A DNA stretch of 64,000 nucleotides from Petrolisthes cinctipes (lineage: Eukaryota > Arthropoda > Malacostraca > Decapoda > Porcellanidae). Positions 49,288 through 60,717 of this stretch are shown one piece after another (the stretch's first letter is position 1; every line of letters begins with the position of its first letter). The notes below the pieces were generated by a model. The model did not search any database. It was given only the letters and a program-made list of their open reading frames with translations, and was not told the origin of the DNA. The position numbers were made by a program, and so were the translations under genes. The DNA lies in contig JAWQEG010001559.1 in NCBI GenBank assembly GCA_033782935.1, positions 2,989,501-3,053,500 on the forward strand, read 5' to 3'.

Positions 49288-51379
49288 ATATTGACACCAG
49301 TATGGAATTTTCCAACTCTCTGTAATTCAAATTACGTCACGAGTATTATGTCTGACTCGTGACAGACATCTAACCTGACAGGGGACGGGCAGGAGAGGAT
49401 GACTGCGTTGGTTTGAGAAAATGCAGTACGAAGTGAATCCAGCTTTGAGAGAGGACGGCGTGTTATAGCTATTAGCTGTGTGGGCAAGACGAGCAAACCA
49501 GCCTCGTGAGCCAGATTGGCTGAGGTGGCCAGGAAATTCGTTTCCTCGTTCACTACCATCATAGTCACACACCACCAGACACGCTCACCCTACAGAAACA
49601 AAGTTTCATTAATACCCTATTTTAATATAAATTAATAATCTGAAATTATTGGATATCCTGAGACAAACAGAAATAGTAGCAGCACATTGAGAGAAACAAT
49701 CTTAATTTACTAGACATTCTGCAAAATAAAAACCGATAATGGAAATCACAACATTTTGGTAACATTGGCACCGTCATCAATATATTATTCTTCAGCCATT
49801 TCAACCCGATCCATCACATCCGGCAGTCGTTAACCAGTCTGATCTTTAGCAATTTAAAATGGGGAGTGATGACATTGTATTTATGGAAAGATCAGAGGTG
49901 ACTTCATGTAAGGTGTACATGACAGGGTACAGGACGATCAAGGGACCTCCGTTCAGTCCGCTCACCCCTTTTCGTTTTCATAAACACTTCTCTCTTGTAA
50001 CAACAAAAACATTGCAGTAATCACACACACACACACACACACACACACTTATATATATTTCAGTAAATTACACTTCTTGGTTTCCATTTCTTTCTCTTTA
50101 CCTTTCTTTTACATTATATTGTATGGCAATGGATGATAGGAAGGGTTTGCTTCCCATATCCTGGGGATGCTAACATTTACCGCGCCTCGGACGAACTCTG
50201 CTGGCAACATGGGGACAGATCCTGACAGCAACGGTAATAGTTCAACCGAAGACCTCTCACCTCTTTTCTTACACAGGCCTCTACCGACTTTTTGTTATCA
50301 CTTTCCTAATGGTCGTGGCCTTAATGACAACATCATACCTGTCGAACACAATATATTATCTTCTAGTATGGACTTCACTTCTTCACCGAAACTCGAGTTT
50401 TCTCTGTAGTTTCCACTGAACTGTCTCAAACTATTACCCTGTCACCTTCCCTAGCATTTCCAGTCAGCAGACTGGAATAATATTAGGACCTTTTGCTATA
50501 ATACTCCTTTTAGTGCAGCAGATAAATGCAAAAATATCCCAACAGAGTTCTCTTAATCATGCAAGCATAAAATTTGGCACATATTTTCTCAATGGACCAC
50601 TCTTTCATAAAAGGGCATTAGCCAAGCCAAAAATAAATAATGGCTGCCTCTTTTTCCAAGATAGCTTGCATTAATTGGCGAATTGCATCATCTTTAAGAG
50701 TACAAATTATGTATGGTTTTCCTAATGCATTTAGCATGGTTTATAATAACTTTCAATCACCAATTTGTTCTTTATTAAAGTTATTTTTGTCACAGATGGC
50801 GTCCAATATGGATGTCAAACGTTAAATGACACTGGATGAATGATCGGGCTAGATGTAGGGCAACCGAACCTAGTTGTATCCCATACATGAAAGTGCGCTA
50901 CTACATATTTTCATTAAGATGGTAAAAGGAAATACCCTCGACCATAATTACATATCATCAATGGCAAGTGAAAACACAGTCTAACTAAGAGGCAGACTCA
51001 CTGGTGAAAATGCTGCCTATGTCAATTAGAAAAAAAAAAAAAAAAAAATGAAAATCTGACTTCGCCTCCTACTCATCATATTCCAGAACATAATGGCTAC
51101 ATTATGGCCATGATTGCTACAAATGTGCCTCGGTTTACGAGTTGTCTGAAATGCCACTTACCCAGCAAGGCTGGATGAAGGTGGTGGCGTGGAGGCAACA
51201 TTGAGAAGGAATATGGCAAAATGCCTCACAAGTTGTAGACTCTTGTTTAACAACACAAAACTGGAACGTGGTAAGAAACGGCATTTTGATGTTCAATGCG
51301 AGTCAGATGAAAGGAAAATAAAACACTGTCGGGCAACTCATAATACTGACATAATACTGCTTATTGTGTGATAGTATAG
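49288..51379. other. non-coding stretch with microsatellites
   Basis: (CA)n at about 50021-50048 and an A run at 51030-51048. All ORFs here are under 85 codons and show no domain. Confidence 0.4.
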
Positions 51380-51827
51380 CTCTTATTGTACAGCTCCAGA
51401 CAGACTAAGCGACAACACCCCACCATCATCGACTTGGGTTGGGCCTCGTCAGATCTGGCAACAGTTGTAGGTAGAGGGATGGGAGATGTTAGTGGGAGAG
51501 GAGGAGAGAAATGTGGGCGGGGCTATATAGGAGGTAATGTGGGAGGGTGAAGAAGCAGCAATCTGGCTGGTGGGAGGGAGGGAAACGAATGATCAAGTAG
51601 CAGAGATGTGTGTCAGGAGGAACGAATGAAGCATACACTGTGAACGGTGTCGAATCAGCAATAGTTTAAAGAAGTGCATACTGCATTAACATAGGTCGTA
51701 GGTGGATATTCGAGAGAAAAAAATGTGATGATTTGAGGTGAGGGGGAAGAGGGTAAGACAAATGAAGGTGATTAGTTGAAAAGTAATAACAAACAAATAT
51801 TTATTAGAATATCTGTTACATTTTATC

Positions 51828-51830
<3 letters not shown>
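51380..51830 (-). repeat. dispersed repeat, inverted copy of 42020-42860
   Basis: Reverse complement of the repeat at 42020, here without the MITE. The GATCAAGTAGCAGAGATGTG stretch near 51592 differs slightly from its counterpart. Confidence 0.8.
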
Positions 51831-52012
<182 letters not shown>

Positions 52013-52139
52013 AATACAATAGCATATTGAATCTCTCTGTCTATCAACCTATCTGTGTATATGGCATTTTTATTAACAACCGTGATCAGCACTGTTAAAG
52101 GTAAAAATAAATTTGTTTGGCAAAGCAGAGGACACTGCC

Positions 52140-53051
52140 TGGTATGGCAACCTACCATGCGGAAGACCACTATGTTTCACTACGCACCGCAGAAGCCGAT
52201 GCACAGACCTTGATGTCAGAAGAGTGTTGCACGAAGCTTTGGTGCTTCACAGGACCTCAGCAAACAAGGAATTTCTGACTGACTAACATCACTAAGGAAA
52301 GTTGCGGTTTGCCCAACAATTTTTTGACAAGACTGTAGCGGCCACATATGTGGCCACTCTATGTACCACACATATATGGCCACTCCTGTAGCGCCAGGTA
52401 TACCACTCCTATATCCCTGGTCTATTCTTAGCTAGACGGGTACACTAATCCCCGATGCAGACAGACCTAAGCCGCCCTTGGTACCATGCCTTCCTTCAGC
52501 AAAGCTGCCTCATGCCTCTGCCAGTGCCAGACTGACTCATGCATGGGAATATCTACCTGCTCCACCCTTGTAGGCCAGGTGGTCACGTGGTAATGCCTCA
52601 TCCGGGACCCGGACTGGACCATATATAAGGGCCCAGGCCTCCTAGGACAATCACTGACTCACGCTCGAGCACTGGAAAGAAAAGGTCCTGCCCGCCGTCA
52701 CCCTGTCTGCCACCACACCACCTAGCTGCCCCAAATCTGTCTGTGTTCCCGTCTGGATCAGACAGCCATCCTCCTACCCCCAGCCAACTACGGCTCACCT
52801 ACGGCTCGGCACGGCACGGCACGGCACGCCAGCATACTACCAAATTCTGTGTGACCTTTATGTACTACCAATAAATTGTATTGTGTATCCTAGAGTCTGT
52901 TCACCCTGCGTAATTAGGCAAAGTCCTCCTTGACGTTATAAGCCTGAGGATTTTTGGAAGAGAGTGATCTGGACGGATGAGAAAACCTTCTCACATTCGT
53001 GTCATGGAAGGCATCACTGCTGGAGGAGGAATAATTACTCGGTGACTATAA
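52140..53051 (+). pseudogene. Tc1-type transposase fragment, plus strand, split by LTR X
   Basis: About 52190-52330 reads Leu-His-Glu-Ala-Gly-Val-Leu-His-Arg-Thr and Leu-Arg-Phe-Ala-Gln-Gln with frame breaks. It resumes at 52946 with Pro-Glu-Asp-Phe-Trp-Lys-Arg-Val-Ile-Trp-Thr-Asp-Glu-Lys-Thr-Phe, the Trp-x-Asp-Glu block of Tc1 transposases. The inverted copy at 53190-53480 shows the uninterrupted order. A relic. Confidence 0.75.
52334..52940 (+). mobile_element. solo LTR of family X, copy 2
   Basis: Starts TGTAGCGGCC and ends GACGTTAT, with TATATAAGG at 52622-52630 and AATAAA at 52870-52875. Flanks AAGAC (52329-52333) and AAGCC (52941-52945) look like a 5-bp duplication with one change. The inverted paralogue has AAGTC at the empty site. 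No internal region is present, so the element was lost by LTR-LTR recombination. A (GGCAC)n stretch is at 52807-52829. Confidence 0.75.
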
Positions 53052-53189
53052 AATCTGAGGTTGTTGTTTCTATAAAGTATTTAGTTATATGTGACCATAA
53101 GAATATAATAATAATTGCTACAGGGAGACAACCAATATCGTTACAACATCAGCAACATCAATAAAACAGTTATTAAAAGTTCATTCAGA

Positions 53190-53480
53190 GTATATTTATA
53201 GTCACCGAGTATTATTCCTTCTCCAGCAGTGACGCCTTCTGTGACACGAATGTGAAAAAGTTTTCTCATCCGGCCAGATCACTCTCTTCCAAAAATCCTC
53301 AGACTTGTCAACATATTGTTGGGCAAACCGTAACCTTCCTTCGCGATGTTGGTCAGTTAGAAATTCCTTGTTTGCTGGGGTCCTGTGATGCACCCCAGCT
53401 TCGTTCATAGTGGATAGTGGTAGTTGTGTATCGACAATTTTCATCATCCTAGCGGGAGGGCCGCTCATGGGCAGCATAAT
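53190..53480 (-). pseudogene. Tc1-type transposase fragment, minus strand
   Basis: Reads Ala-Gly-Val-His-His-Arg-Thr-Pro-Ala-Asn-Lys, Arg-Leu-Arg-Phe-Ala-Gln-Gln and Phe-Trp-Lys-Arg-Val-Ile-Trp-Pro-Asp-Glu-Lys-Thr (residues 26-72 of a 91-codon ORF). Only the middle of the catalytic domain is present. It is the inverted partner of 52140-53051. Confidence 0.75.
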
Positions 53481-54080
53481 ATGCGGGGGTTGTGCGGGGA
53501 TTTAGGGATCCAGGTGTACACCATAAAAGCCCCTAAGATCAGGTAGAAGAATAGGGTCACCAAAACACCATAAAGTAACCTACCTGCATCCCCCTCAGAC
53601 CATTAACTTTCCCTATCTTATTTTCATCTCTCCAAACCCAGTGCTCTCAGGTAATGCCGGATGTCTGTACCTTCACTCACAAAGGAGAGTAAGAGAGAGA
53701 GTGAGAGAGAGAAAGTAAGAGAGGGAGAGAGAGGAGAATTGGGTGGAGCTTAACTAGACCTTCCCCTTTTTTCAAACTGGTAGTAATGTATCTAGACATT
53801 ACTGGCATCTCCAAGTAGAGAATGTATAAAAGCAGTGAAGTTTAACTAATAGGTAGGATACCTACACTGACTCCCTAAGGGCTATAAACTGTCTCCATAA
53901 GAGAGAGACATAATCATATAAGACAAGGCACATCAATATAATTCCCTGTATAGATATAAGTATATATTAATAAATTAAACCTTAAGAATCTTGTAAAGTC
54001 AATTACCTAAGAAAGCACCCTGTCTTCCACGTTACCTAATACAACAACAACAACTACTACAACGACAACTCCAAGAAATT
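53481..54080. other. non-coding stretch
   Basis: A (GA)n-rich tract lies at 53690-53737. No gene is seen. Confidence 0.4.
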
Positions 54081-55657
54081 ACACACAAGTAAGTTACCAG
54101 GTTCTACCCAGAGTTCAAGCCTTCAGAACTGGTACACAGGCAGGGGAGGATTAGGAAGGGGGTTAGGATAAGGGTGGATTGGATCAGGCACTGTGGGTTG
54201 AGGATTAGGATTGGGGAGGTAATGATTGATGATCCTATTTCTAAATGTGTCTAGAGTGGGGCTATTAACTTGGATGCTGCGGGGAAAGAATGAGTGCCTA
54301 AATATATCAGTGCTTGTCTGATATGTATGGTATTTTAAGTAGTGGCTGCCTCTAGTGGATCGTATACTTGTAGGCTGTACTGTAAATATGTGTCTTTGTC
54401 TATGTCAGCTAACTTGTTTGTGATTTTGTGTATCATCTGTTGTCTGTGTATCTGTCTTCGTGTTGCCAATGGGTCTAGTTTTGTGTCTTGTTTAAGCAAA
54501 GTGACTGATGTAGTGTGTCTGTAATCACGTCTGGCCCATCTTGCAGTTTTGTTTTGTATGGACTCTAATTTATTAATATTATTGTAAGTGTGTGGGTCTC
54601 AGACAGTGTGGCCGAACGAATATGATATATGCAATCATTTTGATGTCTGTGTTACACCTGCTGAGGTTCCTGCGCAAGAACCCCAGGACCCGACTAGCTT
54701 TGGCTCTGATGCTACCTATGTGTGTGTTCCACTTCATGTCCGCTGAGATGTGGACGCCCAAGTATTTGTGGGAAGTGACTGTGTTGAGGTTGGTGTTGTG
54801 TAACTGGTATGTATGTGGAATGGGATTATGGGCTCGGGTAAACCGGATGTGATGGTATTTGTCTGGTCTAAATGTCATCTGCCACTTGGCTTCCCAGTTT
54901 TCAAGTGTAGTTAGGTCGTCCTGTAGTCGAAGGCAGTCATTCCTATCTTTAATTGGTCTGTAAACTAAGCTATCATCTGCAAAGTGTCTAGTGGTAGAGG
55001 AAAGTGAGAGTGGGAGGTCATTAATGTATGAAAGGAAGAGAAAGGGCCCAGGACAGTGCCCTGGGGTACCCCAGAGGCCACAGGAACAGGTGGAGACTGA
55101 CTACTGTCAAGAACTACACTTTGCTTTCTGGTAGTCAAGAACGTTCTAATCCAGTGAAGAAGTTTTCCCTGTATGCCGTAGAATTGTAACTTGTATAGTA
55201 GTCTCTGGTGAGGGACTTTGTAAAAGGCTTTGACTAAGTCTAGTACTATGGAGTCAACTTGTCTAATTTTTGTGTCATTGAGGAACTGTAATATGTCATG
55301 AGTAGTTACCAGTAGCTGCGTCTCACATGAGCGTTTGGGCCGAAAACCGTGTTGATTGTCAGTCAGTATATTTTGCCTATTAAAATGGTTCATTACATGT
55401 CTATGAATTATGTGTTCTAAAATTTTGCAGGGGACTAAGGTAAGTGAAATTGGTCTATAATTAATGGGAATGGTTCTGTCTCCAGATTTAAAAATTAGGG
55501 TCACATTTACCAAGAGCCAGTCTTGAGGGAGTTCACCGATCTGTATAGTCTGAGAATATAACCTGTAGGATAGGGGCAAGATCGTTGGCGTTAGCTTTCA
55601 ATATCCTGCAGGGTATATTGTCTGGTCCAGTCGCTTTATGTATGTCTCCCTCAGATA
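54080..55657 (-). pseudogene. CR1/Jockey-like LINE fragment, RT and 3' end, minus strand
   Basis: From the right: Lys-Ala-Thr-Gly-Pro-Asp-Asn-Ile-Pro near 55635, Tyr-Arg-Pro-Ile-Ser-Leu near 55455, Gly-Phe-Arg-Pro-Lys-Arg-Ser near 55345, Val-Leu-Asp-Leu-Val-Lys-Ala-Phe near 55240, Gly-Val-Pro-Gln-Gly-Thr-Val-Leu-Gly near 55065. A frameshift follows. Catalytic Phe-Ala-Asp-Asp is near 54980 in the new frame, then the thumb (Lys-Tyr-Leu-Gly-Val) near 54766. No RNase H follows, which separates it from LINEs A-C. The left end has GTTGTT-type short repeats near 54040-54060. The 5' end and endonuclease are missing. Confidence 0.8.
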
Positions 55658-56485
55658 AAAATGTCTCAATTCCTTGTCCTCCTGGGTCGTCGTGGCCGCA
55701 GAGTTACATTTTGTTGGGTCCCGGCTCATGTGGGTGTCGATGGGAATGGGCTGGCTGACGCCCTGGCTAAGTCTGCAGTCTCCAGTTCTCGGCCTCCTGC
55801 CAGGCGTCATCCCGTTCCTGCAGTGGACCTTCGACCCTACATAGATGCTGCCGTTCGTTCCTGCTGGCAGGACAGATGGGATGCCTTCGAGGCTAACAGG
55901 CTCCGTGGCATCCACCAGCGCCTTGGTTTGTGAAGCTATAGCGGCCTGTCCCGCAGGTGGGAGACGGCTCTTGTCCGTCTCCGCATTGGCCACACACTAT
56001 TGACTCATGGCTGTTAATTGGAGAGGGCTCACCCTCCCTACTGTGATGATTGTCTGGTCCCTCTGCCAGTACGGCATCTTATTGTCGAGTGTCCCAGCCT
56101 TGGGGACCTTCGTCGTAGGCACCTCTCTGAGTACCGGGTGGGTGACGGTTCTTACAGTCTCTCCCAGGTCCTCTGGGAGGAGGCTTGTGGTGTGGGAGGG
56201 AACACCCTCTCCCATGTGGAGGAGGCTGGCCTCCTCCACAAATTGTGAAGTTTATTATATTTATGGCTATTCATTTTTAGGTAGGTAAAGTTTAATGTTT
56301 CTTTCGTATATATTTTTTTTTTTTTATATATTTAACTTAACTAGGTTATTTTATTAAAATATGATTTTTGGAAGATGTGGCTTTTATTCATGCTGCTTCT
56401 ACCTTTCGATTTAGTGAAAATTATTTAATGTTTGTACATATTTTATTAATGATGTAGATGACCATTTTATGTTGGGCGGCATATG
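55658..56485 (+). pseudogene. LINE B 3' fragment (RNase H end, zinc domain, 3' UTR)
   Basis: Starts mid RNase H: Pro-Ala-His-Val-Gly-Val-Asp-Gly-Asn-Gly near 55724. Then Arg-Trp-Glu-Thr-Ala near 55960, Pro-Pro-Tyr-Cys-Asp-Asp-Cys near 56034 and the Leu-His-Lys-Leu end at 56248. A stop (TGA 55931-55933) and one frame change break it. The 3' UTR contains GATGTAGATGACCATTTTAT near 56453, shared with the fragments at 57340 and 60470. Its left end abuts the minus-strand LINE. Confidence 0.85.
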
Positions 56486-57267
56486 ACCATTGGTATATGA
56501 CCATTGATCAGAGCCCCTGTGTTGCTACACAACATAAGGAGCAACAGGGCACCCCGGAGATTGCCGAGGCAAGCCACCTTTAACCCTGAAGAGCCCCTAG
56601 GGGTGCCCAGGTTCCCGAACAGGTGTGTGTATAGGGAGGTGTGGGTGTAGATGTCTGGTGTTAGTGATTCTGGTGTGTTGGTATGTGTGCAGCTAGAATT
56701 TTGATTGTCATTTTTGTAGAGTATTATAACTAGTGGGCAATATGTGTAGAATGTTGTTAGTGTACATGTGTATGTTGTTTTGTGTGGGGTTTGTTTGTAC
56801 ATGTTTATGAAGCACCAACATAATTAGACAATACAAACTCACCTCTGTACCGAAACCGTCTGCTCGGCTGCAGGGAGATATAAAATGTAAACAAACAAAC
56901 TCAGTGGTAAGTTATATAAAAAAGAGGATTAATAATAAAACCTATGAGTTTTACTAAAAGGGGGTATACAAATTATAAAAGGATGGTAAAATACACTAAA
57001 GAAAACAACTGTATTATTTAAAACAGTAAAATATTGAGGGGTGAGGGACAATAATATCAGGTGAGAGTCACAGGGAGGGCCTGTGTAACTTTAACAGTAA
57101 TATAAAAAGGAAAAGATGACGTAAAATGACAGCCAGAACAAACAATCTCGATACTTATCTTGTTGAAATGTGAAGATATGAAGGGTTCGTTTGTTAAAAA
57201 AAAAAAAAAAAAATGGAAGACAGAGCTCGGGGAGGACACGTCCGGGTCCTAGGACCGCACATTAATA
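56486..57267. other. non-coding stretch
   Basis: TG-rich near 56640-56800 and an A run at 57196-57212. No coding sequence is recognised. Confidence 0.4.
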
Positions 57268-57715
57268 GATGCATCTGGCGGCGCAACAACTATGGTATAT
57301 ACCGCCTAACTTAATATTAAATTCCAAGTATTTTGAAATATGGTCATCTACATAATTAATAAAATATTTACACACATTATGTAGGCTTCACTACCCCGAA
57401 AGTGATAGGTAGCATGATTAAAAGGACATATAAACTAAAACGCACATTTTCACTAAAATAACCTGATTAACTCAAGTAAAATATTTAAAAGAATAAAAAT
57501 TTAAAATATTGAACTATCTAAAAAGCCATAAATTTTATAAAATTCACAATTTGTGGAGGAGGCCAGCCTCCATCACATACGAGAGGGTGTTCCCTCCCAC
57601 ACTACAAGCCTCCTCCCCGAGCACAAGTGAAATACTGTAAGAACCGTCCACAACCCGGTACTCGGAGAGGTCCCCAAGGATGGGACACTCAACAAGAAGA
57701 TGCCGCACTGTCAAA
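57268..57715 (-). pseudogene. LINE B 3' fragment, minus strand
   Basis: The reverse complement carries the ORF2 end (CACAATTTGTGGAGGAGGCC on the plus strand at 57545) and the 3' UTR down to GTTGTTGCGCCGCC near 57273-57286. It meets the 5' start of LINE B copy 2 at 57716 head to head. Confidence 0.8.
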
Positions 57716-58386
57716 CCCCCCAGCGGGAACTGCCTTGACGTGGTGGGGGGGATTGTGTGTCTCTGAGACCTGGCGAGCTAGACTAGAGGGGGCTCCGGCC
57801 CCTGCTCTGCCTCGATTTAGGGGAGAGAGGGCTTCCCATGCTAGAAAGGTTGCCAGTGAGAGACTAGACTAAATAGTTCCCATGCAATAGGCTGCCAGTA
57901 TGAGCCAACAGTGCTACCCGCCAGAGGGACTGCCCTCTAGGGGCCATCCTGTGTTGGATGGTTGGGTGTCTGGGCCGGGAGATGTTGGGGATGTTGGTCT
58001 CAGCAACGTCGTGGGCAAACTTCTGAGCCATTAGAGCTGCGTTTTATAACGAGTGGCCCAATGGGGGACGAGGCACCCCGCCCACAGCAACCAGCGCTCG
58101 GTCCCCTCATCTGTCCGGTAGGTAGTATCTCTTGGCTCCTGGGGCCATTACAATAATAATAATGTCATATGGATAACAATAAGCCTCTTTCTTTTCCACG
58201 AGTGGTGGTCGACCAGGCCCTCGAGACGTCACTCACAGGTCATGGTGGTATGCAGAAGGCTGCAAATAAGACAAGACCCAGCAGGTCGGGTGTTGTGTTG
58301 ACGAACCCTGCTGGTGGTGTGGATACGTTAACTTTGACTAATGTGCTTGCATCCCTTTCCTATGATGCTATCCACTCCATTTTTAA

Positions 58387-58990
58387 CCCCTTAGGACCGA
58401 CTTCTTTTTTTTTTCATCCCCAGTCGACTTCTGGGGGTCAATTTTCAACTTTCATGTAGGCAAATTTTGTTCTTACAGAATGAAAGAGCTTGAATTTACA
58501 CACCAGGAACTGAAAACGGGAGCCTCCTAGGTGTACGCGTTTGCGTATGACAGAGCGTCAAAGTCCGAAAATAAATAAATAGTATCCCCTGAAACGCATG
58601 AAAGAAAATCTCATACTCTCTGAGTACGCTGTAAACATGTACATAAACACCTAAATAATGCGTCTAAGTGGTTTTCAATGATGATAAACGTATTTCAGTT
58701 TAATTTTGTCTGTCTAGACTCTCCTGGAGTATAGTAGACAGCAGAGAGATACGAGAAACATAAGAAAACACCATGTAGTGGTGAGATATTTCCTTGTTGG
58801 CACACACAGCTGCCAGACACCACTACCACAGTCAAACCTTTTCTCAAGGACGTTAGCTTTCCATCGTTACCAACGCCAGCTCGCTAGCTACTCGCTACAG
58901 TTTTTTGTAGGTCCGTCGACATGTCGGTTATTCGGAGGGAACGATTAATTTTTTTATCACCGACATGTCGGTCAATCGGTCCTAAGGGGT
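58387..58990. mobile_element. piggyBac-type MITE, 604 bp, TTAA duplication
   Basis: Ends CCCCTTAGGACCGA at 58387-58400 and the complement TCGGTCCTAAGGGG at 58977-58990. TTAA lies on both sides (58383-58386 and 58991-58994). Subterminal CGACATGTCGGT occurs twice near the right end (58919 and 58961). Removing the insert and one TTAA gives the sequence of copy 1 with its frame intact. Confidence 0.92.
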
Positions 58991-60441
58991 TAAGAGTTTT
59001 GTAGTGGCTCTTCGTACCCGAATCACTTATGACAATGACTGCAGATCTAATTGGTGCTATATTACTTTTAATACAAATGCTGCTGCCAAAGCAACTTTTG
59101 AGGCAAAAGATTCTCTGTCTGTGGGGGATACACACTTTAAGGTTCAGATAATTCGGTCCATAAATGTAGTTGACAGTGACAATGACTACTGCCCTAACAT
59201 CTTTGATGATTCTGTAGAGCATGTCCCTAAGGAGCGTCGTGTTCCTACACCCGTTTGGTTTGTGGCTTACTACAGGGAGGGGCGTGGTAACCTCATCCAT
59301 GCTTCTCGGTATCTGGAAAAAGAAATTGGATTACTACCTTTAGGCCACATAAAAAAGTACGGTAAGGTTGTTTTAATCAGAGCCAAAGATGATACACAGG
59401 CCATGATGCTCCTCAATCTCCCCTGTCCTTTTGATGGCATGTTTGAATCCATCAAACCTACGTGCCCAGATAGTGTCCCATGAGTAACAAAGATTAAAGT
59501 CAGTAAAATTATGATCATTTTCACTTTCTATGACTCGCATATCTCAGATCGCATTAACTTCAACCCCACCTCTTTTGAGGTGAAGCCTTTTGTTGTGCAT
59601 CCTTTACAGTGTTTCTGCTGTTATGAGTTTGTTTATGGGAGAAGGAACTGCAGAAACCGTTCCCTTACGTTCTTGCCAATGCAAGATGTACCTCATCGAG
59701 CAGGATATCCTCCCCTTGGCTAACACCCAATTCATCAGCATTGGTAGTGCCTGACGGCAACTCATCTTCAGGGGACAGAAGGATGGTGGTGTTAGGACAT
59801 ACGCCTCCCCCCCTTCGCCCTCATCATTCCAAGTCGACATCTAAATCGGTTGCAGCACCCTCTCAACTTTTTCAATAAGCAGCTGCTTCTTACTCTAGTG
59901 ATAACTAGGTTTCACTGCATAATAGTTTCTCTGTCTTGGAAACTGTATCAGACACTCATTCTGGTGACCCTTCATCTGATGACAATTCTCATGCTTTAAC
60001 TAAAGGTGTCCATGTTCATGCTGCCACACGCTCTCCAAAAAGGAAACCCAAGTCAACTAAATTGAAACAGAGATGTATCAGTGGTTCCACTGAGACACTT
60101 GACTCCATGGGCCTTCCTCTGTAGACTCATCCATATTCTCCTCTTAATTTCACCAGAAGCGTTCCCGTGGCTCCTATGAATCTCTTGATTCAACAGATGT
60201 TTCCCCTCGCAAGCTTCCTTTGGGAACATTGGAAGGGCGTGAAGTGAATGTGGATGCCTCGGATATTGTGACTTAAAAAAATACAGTTTTTCGTTCATCT
60301 GTATTATCAATGTTGATGTTTCTGCCTGTGTCAGTGATACCACTACTGTACAGGACAATACCAATGTGGTTGTTTCTAAAAATATCCCTGCTCATCTACC
60401 TTCACCTTCTTCTAACATATCAGATGCTTCAGGGATTCGTC

Positions 60442-60560
60442 CTTTCGGGTGTTCATGTTTTATTAATTATGTAGATGACAATTTTATGTTGGGCGGTATA
60501 TGACCTTAGTTGTTGCGCCGCCAGATGCTTAGTTGCATAAAAAAACAATCAATCAATCAA
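60442..60560 (+). mobile_element. 119-bp LINE B tail inserted in LINE B ORF1
   Basis: Contains the LINE B 3' UTR (GATGTAGATGACAATTTTAT; GTTGTTGCGCCGCCAGATGC) and ends (AATC)n. TTCAGGGATTCGTC (60428-60441) and TTCAGGGACTCGTC (60561-60574) form a 14-bp target duplication. It marks the true 3' end of LINE B, including the (AATC)n tail. Confidence 0.9.
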
Positions 60561-60717
60561 TTCAGGGACTCGTCTATGGGTCCTAATTACTGCCCTAAGT
60601 TCGCTCTTTTTCTAGTGGCCCAGGATTAGAGAAAACTTGTCGTTTGAGAAAAGTCTCTGGTCAAGTTCGTAGTGGGAAGTCCCTCCATGAGGCTTCCCAA
60701 AAATCAGTACTAAAGTA

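Larger units (their letters stand above)
58169..60715 (+). pseudogene. LINE B ORF1, copy 2
   Basis: Reads Met-Asp-Asn-Asn-Lys-Pro in line with copy 1. The MITE interrupts it at 58383. After the MITE the frame resumes exactly, Val-Ala-Leu-Arg-Thr-Arg-Ile-Thr-Tyr. A stop at 59481-59483 and further frame breaks follow. The first zinc knuckle is near 59608 (Cys-Phe-Cys-Cys-Tyr-Glu); the next two are deleted. The 3' end corresponds to copy 1 up to Ser-Val-Leu-Lys-stop near 60715. Confidence 0.8.
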
